Shown here: positions 1 through 4,796 of the stretch, in pieces
Layout: the number at the start of each line of letters is the position of its first letter
Position numbering within the stretch: position 1 is the first letter of the stretch
Source: Caldilinea sp. CFX5
Lineage (GTDB): Bacteria; Chloroflexota; Anaerolineae; Caldilineales; Caldilineaceae
NCBI GenBank assembly: GCA_021405325.1
Contig: QWII01000195.1
Coordinates: 1-6,088, forward strand
Reading direction: 5' to 3'
DNA length: 6,088 nucleotides
Translations under genes and position numbers: made by a program
The notes under the pieces: model-generated
The model's database searches: none
What the model saw: the letters and a program-made list of their open reading frames with translations, nothing else
Told to the model about the DNA's origin: nothing

Positions 1-8
1 ATATTCAT
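1..8 (-). CDS. Start of a downstream gene running off the left edge (partial)
   Basis: Only the first codons are visible, so no function can be given. On the minus strand a strong Shine-Dalgarno AGGAGG (19-14) is followed by two in-frame consecutive ATGs (11-9 and 8-6) and then AAT. The second ATG sits 5 nt after AGGAGG and the first only 2 nt, so the second is the likelier start. The gap to the upstream SDR stop at 102 is about 93 nt on the same strand, so this gene probably belongs to the same transcription unit, although a promoter in the gap is possible. That a gene begins here is inferred from the ribosome-binding site alone. Confidence 0.6.
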
Positions 9-13
9 CATTC

Positions 14-19
14 CCTCCT
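14..19 (-). promoter_or_regulatory. Strong ribosome-binding site for the left-edge gene
   Basis: The minus strand reads AGGAGG, a full match to the anti-Shine-Dalgarno core, 5 nt before the ATG at 8-6. It is the best SD in the window. It is the main evidence that another gene starts at the left edge. Confidence 0.7.
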
Positions 20-101
20 GATTATGATCTTTTTCGCACTCTGACCATATCAGAAGAGTGGGGATATTGTCCACTTCTTTCAAACCCTACGGTAACTAGC
101 A

Positions 102-893
102 TTAATCCTTCTCCCACGACCCGCCGGCCAGGAAACCGCCATCGACCACCAACGTTTGGCCGGTGATATACGAGGATGCCGCTGAGGAGAGCAGCAACAC
201 GGCGCCGACCAGTTCTTCCGGTTGGCCGGGGCGACGGGTAGGGATGCGACTGCGTAGCCAGGTCGCCCGTTTTTCGTCGGCCCAGACGGGTTGGGAGAGA
301 GGCGTCCACATAAAACCGGGGGCGATACAGTTGACCTGGATGTTGTGACCGGCCCACTCCACAGCCATGACTCTGGTCATCTGCGATAGCGCGCCTTTGG
401 TCAAGCCATAGACGGAGACAGTGTCGAGGCCGTATAAGCTGTTGATGGAACCAATGTTGATGATCTTGCCGCCTCCCTGCGCCGTCATGACCGACTGCAC
501 GGCCTGACAGAGAAAATAGATGCTCTTGACGTTGACCGAGAGAATCGCCTCAAAATCATCTTCAGTGACGGCGGCAATCGGTTTGCGGCGATTGGTGGCG
601 GCGCAGTTGATCAGAATATCGAGCCGGCCCAACTCACTCTGCACGTTACTGATCAACTGTCGGCAAGCGGTCACATCACGTAAGTCGGCAGTCACTGGGA
701 GCGCCCGCCGCCCCGTTGTTTCGACGGTTGTCTTGACCGCCAACAGCGGTTCCGGCGTCAGGTCGTGCAGCGCCACGTCGGCGCCGGCTTCGGCCAGCGC
801 ACCGGCCAGCACACGTCCGATGCCACCCCCAGCGCCAGTGATGAGGGCGACTTTGCCTGCAAGCGAAAAGAGCCGTTGAAAGATGGTGGTCAT
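102..893 (-). CDS. Classical SDR oxidoreductase, gluconate 5-dehydrogenase-like
   Basis: A 263-residue cytoplasmic short-chain dehydrogenase, the usual length for classical SDRs. The Rossmann motif TGAGGGIG spans residues 19-26. An acidic Asp44 ends the second strand (LHDLTP), which favours NAD(H) over NADP(H). The usual NNAG is NCAA at 96-99. The catalytic tetrad is Asn121, Ser149, Tyr162 and Lys166, with the normal 13-residue Ser-Tyr spacing and YxxxK as YGLTK. The stretch with RRKPIAAVTEDDF, the later AVEWAGHNIQVNCIAPG and the VDGG tail resemble gluconate 5-dehydrogenase / 2-deoxygluconate 3-dehydrogenase proteins. These interconvert aldonates and keto-aldonates. The ATG at 893 lies 4 nt after the stop of the preceding SDR and has no clear Shine-Dalgarno, so translation is probably coupled. 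The SDR assignment is certain. The substrate is inferred from resemblance and context. Confidence 0.93.
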   Translation of the reverse strand: MTTIFQRLFSLAGKVALITGAGGGIGRVLAGALAEAGADVALHDLTPEPLLAVKTTVETTGRRALPVTADLRDVTACRQLISNVQSELGRLDILINCAATNRRKPIAAVTEDDFEAILSVNVKSIYFLCQAVQSVMTAQGGGKIINIGSINSLYGLDTVSVYGLTKGALSQMTRVMAVEWAGHNIQVNCIAPGFMWTPLSQPVWADEKRATWLRSRIPTRRPGQPEELVGAVLLLSSAASSYITGQTLVVDGGFLAGGSWEKD

Positions 894-897
894 GGGG

Positions 898-1665
898 CTA
901 CCGCTTCACAAAAGGAAAGAAATTACTCTGCCCGCCATCGACACAGATCACCTGACCGGTGACATGGGCCGCTTCTTCCGCCGCCAGGTAGGCAACCAGA
1001 TGGGCGTGATCTTCGGCGGTTGCCATACGCCCGTCGGGGATCAGGCCGAGCATGGCGTCCAGATTCAACCCCCGCTCCTCAAAGGAAGAGACCAACATTT
1101 CCGTGCGTGTCATGCCGGGGCAGAGGCAGTTGACGGTGATGCCGTAGGGCGCCATCTCCACAGCCAGACAACGGGTAAAGTGGTTGACCGCCGCTTTGGC
1201 CGAGCTATAGGCGATCTGCCCGGTGCGCACAATGACGCCGGCAATCGATGAGATGTTGACAATCCGGCCTTGTCGGCGCGGGATCATACGCTGGATCGCC
1301 GCCTGCGAGCAGAGGAAAACACCTTTGGCGTCAACGGCGTAGGCTTCATCCCACGCTTCTTCGCTCAACTCGGCAGTGGGGGCGGTGCGTAGGACGCCGG
1401 CATTGTTGACCAATAGCCAGAGCGGGCCAAGTTCCTGCTCCACCCGTTCGACCATTGCCATCACATCGGCTTTGCGGCTAATGTCGCCACGCACGGCAAT
1501 GGCTTGATGCCCAGCCTGTCGGAGTGTAGCGGCAACGGTTTCCACCTGCTCCGAACGCCCATTGACAGCCACCGCCATCCCTTGCGCCGCCAATACCTGG
1601 GCAATCCCCTCACCAATCCCGCGGCTGGCGCCGGTGATCAGCGCAACTTTCCCTGCTAGAGCCAT
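898..1665 (-). CDS. Classical SDR oxidoreductase with NADP-type residues
   Basis: A 255-residue SDR starting at MALAGKVALITG. The motif TGASRGIG is at 11-18 and NNAG at 87-90. The catalytic residues are Ser140, Tyr153 (YSSAK) and Lys157. The C-terminal substrate-binding segment starts at PGMTRTEM (183-190), and VDGG lies at 242-245. Arg15 in the glycine loop and Arg37 after the second strand (NGRS) indicate NADP(H), unlike the NAD-type SDR next door. The usual catalytic Asn of the NxxG/NVKG motif is Asp112 (VDAKG). The reading frame stays open upstream to an ATG at 1773, but those 36 residues overlap the epimerase 3' end and do not look like SDR sequence, so ATG 1665 is chosen. It resembles FabG-type and sugar-alcohol/sugar-acid dehydrogenases. 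In this operon, reduction of a keto-sugar acid is plausible but not shown. It is followed after 4 nt by the next SDR. Confidence 0.92.
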   Translation of the reverse strand: MALAGKVALITGASRGIGEGIAQVLAAQGMAVAVNGRSEQVETVAATLRQAGHQAIAVRGDISRKADVMAMVERVEQELGPLWLLVNNAGVLRTAPTAELSEEAWDEAYAVDAKGVFLCSQAAIQRMIPRRQGRIVNISSIAGVIVRTGQIAYSSAKAAVNHFTRCLAVEMAPYGITVNCLCPGMTRTEMLVSSFEERGLNLDAMLGLIPDGRMATAEDHAHLVAYLAAEEAAHVTGQVICVDGGQSNFFPFVKR

Positions 1666-1697
1666 AATCTCACAATCTCTCAATCTCTGAATCTTAT
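1666..1697. repeat. Four-copy 8-nt tandem repeat forming the epimerase-SDR gap
   Basis: Plus-strand units are AATCTCAC (1666-1673), AATCTCTC (1674-1681), AATCTCTG (1682-1689) and AATCTTAT (1690-1697). The first five bases AATCT are invariant. The array covers the whole 31-nt space between the epimerase stop and the SDR ATG, ending on the last base of the stop codon. On the minus strand each unit carries AGATT preceded by purines. The GAG-rich units are the only Shine-Dalgarno-like sequence for the SDR, and they are weak. Confidence 0.85.
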
Positions 1698-2683
1698 CAA
1701 CCGGTTCGGTAACGTCGATACAGCTCGATATAATTCGCCACGCCATCCCGAATGTCGGCAAATTGGGGTGCATAGCCCAACTGTTCCTGTGCGTTCTGAA
1801 TGCTCAGGAGGCCGCGATAGCGGATTTCGAGCAAGTCATTTTCCGAGAGGCCCGACCCGATTTCAATGGCGGCGCCGGGAATGAGTTCTTTAACAACATC
1901 GGCCACCTGCCCGGCTGTCACCAGGGGGCGACCGGTAGCGCCGTAAAAGACGCGATCCTTGACCTGATCCGCCGGGATGTCGGCAGCGTTCACAGCCAGT
2001 TGGGCCACGTCAGCGGCATGGGTGTAGTCACGGGGAAATTCCCGGCCCTTTTCAAAGTGGGTTGGTAAGCCCTGCACCGAATTTTCCACCATCGGCTTGA
2101 CAAAGAGCGGCCATTGCATCCCAAAGCCGTAGACCGCCGAGGGGCGAATGGTGATAAAGTCCAGCCCAAAGGATTGGCGATAGGCCCAGCAAAAGGCTTC
2201 CGCCCCTACTTTGGCCGCGCCGTAAAAGCTGGAACCCGGCCCCTCGGTGGCCAACAAAACCGGGTGATTGACATCGATCGGCTGGTATTGCACCGCCGGT
2301 AGGACGCCAATACTGGAAAGATAGACTACCCGCCCAATGCCAAAGATGCGCGCCGCTTCCAACACATTGTAGGTGCCTTCGACCATCACCTTGAGCGCCA
2401 GGCTCGGTTGGCGACTGAGCAAGACCGGGTTGGTGATCGCCGCCGTATGGATAATGGCCGTTGGGCAATATTTTTCGATAGCGGTGACAAGCGCTGCCCA
2501 GTTATCGACGCCGCCTTGCACAAAGTGAATCGCCGGCAGCCACTCCTTGAGCAACCACGCCGCCTCCGGCCCCAGTTCGCGCACATCGAGATTGACAACC
2601 GTGTCGCCCCGTTCGGCCAACAACCGGAGAATATAACTACTGATAAAGCCAGAGCCGCCGGTGACGAGAATCGTTTTTTGCAT
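1697..2683 (-). CDS. NAD-dependent epimerase/dehydratase family protein (extended SDR)
   Basis: A 328-residue extended SDR, the typical length for nucleotide-sugar or sugar epimerase/dehydratase proteins. The N-terminal Rossmann motif TGGSGFIS (8-15) has Ser where the third Gly is usual. Asp33 (LDVR) at the end of the second strand favours NAD(H). The catalytic residues are Ser124 (LSSIG), Tyr154 and Lys158 (YGAAK). RPSAVYGFGM at 180-189 matches the family's RPxxVYGP-type segment. A conserved Asp/Tyr region lies at RDYTHAADVA (218-227). It could act as a 4-epimerase, a dehydratase or a sugar dehydrogenase, since this family is promiscuous in annotation and the substrate is unclear. Among sugar-acid oxidoreductases it may act on a free sugar or uronate rather than a nucleotide sugar (inference). 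The ATG at 2683 has an AAGGA Shine-Dalgarno 8 nt upstream. The next gene starts 31 nt after its TGA. Confidence 0.9.
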   Translation of the reverse strand: MQKTILVTGGSGFISSYILRLLAERGDTVVNLDVRELGPEAAWLLKEWLPAIHFVQGGVDNWAALVTAIEKYCPTAIIHTAAITNPVLLSRQPSLALKVMVEGTYNVLEAARIFGIGRVVYLSSIGVLPAVQYQPIDVNHPVLLATEGPGSSFYGAAKVGAEAFCWAYRQSFGLDFITIRPSAVYGFGMQWPLFVKPMVENSVQGLPTHFEKGREFPRDYTHAADVAQLAVNAADIPADQVKDRVFYGATGRPLVTAGQVADVVKELIPGAAIEIGSGLSENDLLEIRYRGLLSIQNAQEQLGYAPQFADIRDGVANYIELYRRYRTG

Positions 2684-2691
2684 AGTCTCTG

Positions 2692-2696
2692 TCCTT
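2692..2696 (-). promoter_or_regulatory. Ribosome-binding site of the epimerase gene
   Basis: AAGGA on the minus strand, 8 nt before ATG 2683, confirms that start. It lies just downstream (in transcription) of the 19-bp inverted repeat ending at 2708, so a hairpin there leaves the site free but very close. Confidence 0.6.
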
Positions 2697-2707
2697 ACAA
2701 GGTCAGT

Positions 2708-2774
2708 GCTTTACACGGATAGGAAGAAGCACTGTTTTTAGAGTTTGCCGTACTCCTTCCTATCCGTGTAAAGC
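2708..2774. repeat. Perfect 19-bp inverted repeat with 29-nt loop between dehydrogenase and epimerase genes
   Basis: The arms are 2708-2726 (begins GCTTTACACGG) and 2756-2774 (its exact reverse complement, ending CCGTGTAAAGC). The loop spans 2727-2755. On the minus-strand transcript the stem would form 9 nt after the dehydrogenase stop and end shortly before the epimerase ribosome-binding site. No T-run follows the stem in the transcribed direction, so it is not a standard intrinsic terminator. A second, overlapping hairpin is possible: CAGTGCTT at 2704-2711 with AAGCACTG at 2727-2734. Confidence 0.9.
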
Positions 2775-2783
2775 CAATTGATA

Positions 2784-3794
2784 TTAAATGACCAAAACGC
2801 CTTTATGCACCATGCCCGGATTGCTGTTCAACTCGACAAAGACATCCGGGGCATCCCACATGCTGAACTCAGTGGCGACGCGGGGATAGGTGATGGCGCC
2901 GCTGGCAATTAACTCTAGCGCTTCCGGGAAACAGTTGACCGAGGCGCGTGAGCCGACCACGGTCATCTCTTTGCGGGTAAAATCAAGACCGGGGAAACTG
3001 ACCATCTTCCCCTTGGGCAGCAGCCCGACGATCACAATCCGCCCGCCCGCAGCCACCAGATCGACGGTTGATTCCATCGCCTTGACATTACCGGTCGCCT
3101 CGATCACCACCGGCGCACCTTCGCCATTGGTCGCGGTCATGACGGCATCGAGCAAGGCGTCGCCGCTGGGCAGAATGGTCGCGCCCAGAGAGGCGGCAAA
3201 TTCGATGCGCTTGGGATCGATGTCAGTTGCGGCGACCTGCGCCCCCCGTGCCCTAGCCACTTCAATGATCGCCAACCCAATGGGGCCGCACCCCAGCACC
3301 AATACGTAATCAGCCGCTGTCACCTCCCCGCGGCGACAGGCTTGCACACCAATCGCCACCGGTTCCGTGAAGGAGGCCCAAACCGGCGACAAACCTTGGG
3401 GCACTTGATGAATATAACCCGCCGGCGCCGTCACATATTCAGCAAAACCACCCGGCAGATGGACGCCGATAATCCGCAGGTTGGCGCAACAATTCGACTT
3501 GCCGACGCGACAGGGATAACAGCGCCCACAGCCGATAAAGGGTTCAACCACCACCTGTGTACCCGGAGCAATGCTGTTGACCCCAGCGCCCACCTCGGCG
3601 ACGACGCCCGTAATTTCATGACCACCAATGGCAGGAAAAATCACATAGGGGTTCTTGCCCTGATAAATATACATATCGCCAGCACAGATCCCCGTGGCGT
3701 TGACCTGCACCATCACCTCGCCGGCCCCCGGTCGCTGTGTCTGCCACTCTGCTACTCTGATCTGCCCTGGCGCGTCCATGATGACAGCACGCAT
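2784..3794 (-). CDS. Zinc-dependent medium-chain dehydrogenase, L-galactonate/L-idonate 5-dehydrogenase-like
   Basis: A 336-residue MDR-family alcohol dehydrogenase. Catalytic-zinc residues are Cys37 (GICAGD), His59-Glu60 (GGHE) and Glu144 (TEP). The structural zinc set is Cys89, Cys92, Cys95 and Cys103, with normal CX2CX2CX7C spacing, so both zinc sites look intact. The Rossmann GxGxxG is GCGPIG at 168-173. Asp191 (TDID) after the second strand favours NAD+. The block with NCCANLRIIGVHLPGGFAEY, the ATGNVKAMESTVDLV region, the KEMTVVGSR motif and the KGVLVI end strongly recall the E. coli L-galactonate oxidoreductase (LgoD) and its L-idonate/L-gulonate 5-dehydrogenase relatives. These oxidise a sugar-acid hydroxyl to a ketone. 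The frame extends to a TTG at 3812, but ATG 3794 has AAAGGAG 6 nt upstream and starts MRAVIM, as expected for the family. The exact substrate is uncertain. Confidence 0.93.
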   Translation of the reverse strand: MRAVIMDAPGQIRVAEWQTQRPGAGEVMVQVNATGICAGDMYIYQGKNPYVIFPAIGGHEITGVVAEVGAGVNSIAPGTQVVVEPFIGCGRCYPCRVGKSNCCANLRIIGVHLPGGFAEYVTAPAGYIHQVPQGLSPVWASFTEPVAIGVQACRRGEVTAADYVLVLGCGPIGLAIIEVARARGAQVAATDIDPKRIEFAASLGATILPSGDALLDAVMTATNGEGAPVVIEATGNVKAMESTVDLVAAGGRIVIVGLLPKGKMVSFPGLDFTRKEMTVVGSRASVNCFPEALELIASGAITYPRVATEFSMWDAPDVFVELNSNPGMVHKGVLVI

Positions 3795-3800
3795 GGTACT

Positions 3801-3807
3801 CTCCTTT
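3801..3807 (-). promoter_or_regulatory. Ribosome-binding site that fixes the dehydrogenase start
   Basis: AAAGGAG on the minus strand lies 6 nt before ATG 3794. It sits inside the alternative TTG-initiated extension (3812), so it rules that longer start out. Confidence 0.75.
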
Positions 3808-3823
3808 GTCAACCACGCTGGAA

Positions 3824-3967
3824 CAACGGATTCAGGACAGGAACGGATTTGCTACGCTGTCCACAAAGTTTTCTGTGTTCTTCTTGCTACATTGGCCCAA
3901 GGCCGCCCCTTAGCGAAACCAACTTCATTACACGGGAAGGCAATCCGTTCCTGTCCTGAATCCGTTG
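3824..3967. repeat. Perfect 26-bp inverted repeat flanking 92 nt (MITE-like or long hairpin)
   Basis: The arms are 3824-3849 and 3942-3967, exact reverse complements over 26 bp. A further GC pair is possible inside after one bulged T. Each arm is itself structured: AACGGATT occurs at 3825-3832 and 3842-3849, separated by CAGG-A-CAGG (3833-3841), and the mirror copies AATCCGTT occur at 3942-3949 and 3959-3966. The 92-nt interior has no convincing ORF. The 144-bp unit fills most of the 185-nt gap between the MBL-fold gene and the ATG of the dehydrogenase gene. I see no clear target-site duplication. It could be a small non-autonomous mobile element, a dispersed intergenic repeat, or an mRNA processing hairpin. 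Confidence 0.9.
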
Positions 3968-3979
3968 ATCCGGTGTTTG

Positions 3980-4744
3980 TTATACTTCCAACACGTCCCC
4001 CGGCGCCATAACAATCGACTTCGGCACTTTGGCCCCACCCGCGGCGGCTTCGGCCAGATGTCGTTCAAATTCACGGACATCGTCGTTGTCCGGATCAATG
4101 TAGTGGCAGGGCAAGACCGTCTCCAGCCCCAGCCATTGGGCGGCAAGGGCGCCTTCGCGCGGACTCATCTCGCCGGTCAACATGCGGCCCGGCCCGGTGA
4201 CGCGATGGGTGATCTCCCACGGCTGGCTGATGCCGACACAGCCGATGGTCGGTTGATACAATTCGGCGGCCAGTTTGAGATCGCTGTAGATGGCCGTATC
4301 GCCATAGTGATAAAAGCGGACGCCCGGATCAGCATAGACGACAAAGGCCATCGGGTTGCCGGTCGCCAGCGTGCCATCGGGCATCTGGATCTGTGACCAG
4401 TGGTGACACTCGACCGGCTGCACCTCAATGCCGGCCACTTCGACGCGAATGCCCCAGGTGGTGGCGCGCATTTGGCTGGCCGGTAGACCTTTCGCCATGA
4501 GATAGGCTTTGATCTCACCGCCACAGATGATTGGTGCGCCAGTACGGCGGGCAATCGCCTCGGTGTTGCCAAAGTGGTCAAAGGCGGCATGGGAGACGAT
4601 GATCAGGTCAACCCGTTCGAGTTCTTCAGCCTTCACCGGACTGCCCGGATTTTCGTTGAGAAACGGATCGATGAGGATATGCTGGCCCTGACTGGTGATG
4701 ATCTCATAGGCAGCGACGCCAAAAAAGCGAATTTTGGTGGACAT
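3980..4744 (-). CDS. Metallo-beta-lactamase-fold hydrolase, UlaG/COG2220-like
   Basis: A 254-residue cytoplasmic MBL-fold protein of the UlaG/UPF0173 type (L-ascorbate-6-phosphate lactonase relatives). The N-terminus KIRFFGVAAYEI and ILIDPFLN (23-30) match the family's first strands. The metal motif reads HAAFDH at 52-57 (His52, Asp56, His57), so the second His of the usual HxHxDH is Ala54. Other expected ligands are present: His114/His115 (ECHHW), Asp149 (HYGDTA) and His214 (PCHYID). It probably hydrolyses an ester, lactone or phosphorylated sugar lactone, which would fit before a sugar-acid dehydrogenase. It may bind a single metal or use another ligand (inference). ATG 4744 has AAAGGGA 6 nt upstream. 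It lies between the permease and the dehydrogenase, all on the same strand. Confidence 0.88.
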   Translation of the reverse strand: MSTKIRFFGVAAYEIITSQGQHILIDPFLNENPGSPVKAEELERVDLIIVSHAAFDHFGNTEAIARRTGAPIICGGEIKAYLMAKGLPASQMRATTWGIRVEVAGIEVQPVECHHWSQIQMPDGTLATGNPMAFVVYADPGVRFYHYGDTAIYSDLKLAAELYQPTIGCVGISQPWEITHRVTGPGRMLTGEMSPREGALAAQWLGLETVLPCHYIDPDNDDVREFERHLAEAAAGGAKVPKSIVMAPGDVLEV

Positions 4745-4750
4745 AAACTA

Positions 4751-4757
4751 TCCCTTT
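4751..4757 (-). promoter_or_regulatory. Ribosome-binding site of the MBL-fold gene
   Basis: AAAGGGA on the minus strand lies 6 nt before ATG 4744. It directly abuts the AT-rich palindrome cluster (from 4759), so folding of that cluster could affect its accessibility. Confidence 0.65.
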
Positions 4758-4758
4758 C

Positions 4759-4795
4759 TAATAATTAATGGTCAATAATTAACGATTAATTATTA
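4759..4795. repeat. AT-rich overlapping palindromes between permease and MBL-fold genes
   Basis: AATAATTAA occurs directly at 4760-4768 and 4774-4782, and inverted (TTAATTATT) at 4786-4794. Two mutually exclusive hairpins share the same arm: 4759-4769 with 4785-4795 (11 bp, 15-nt loop), or 4774-4782 with 4786-4794 (9 bp, 3-nt loop). The cluster begins right at the permease stop codon and ends at the next ribosome-binding site. It is almost free of G and C, unlike the genes on either side. Confidence 0.85.
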
Positions 4796-4796
4796 A

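Noticed and set aside
31..60. Weak hairpin (CACTCT 37-42 with AGAGTG 55-60) as a terminator after the last SDR
   Set aside because: The stem is only 6 bp with a 12-nt loop, and the transcribed strand is followed by A-rich rather than T-rich sequence.
520..1251. Plus-strand open frames opposite the two SDR genes
   Set aside because: They are Ser/Arg/Ala-rich shadow frames of well-conserved SDR coding sequence with no ribosome-binding site or domain.
1666..1773. 36-residue N-terminal extension of the NADP-type SDR from ATG 1773
   Set aside because: It overlaps the epimerase 3' end in another frame, does not resemble SDR N-termini, and crosses the 8-nt repeat array; MALAGKV at 1665 is the normal SDR start.
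3342..3959. 205-codon plus-strand open frame opposite the dehydrogenase gene
   Set aside because: It is antisense to a gene with complete zinc and Rossmann motifs, has low-complexity His/Arg-rich composition and no recognisable domain, and ends in the inverted-repeat gap.
3824..3967. Insertion sequence
   Set aside because: The interior is only 92 nt with no transposase fragment, and no flanking target duplication is visible; at most a MITE-like unit.
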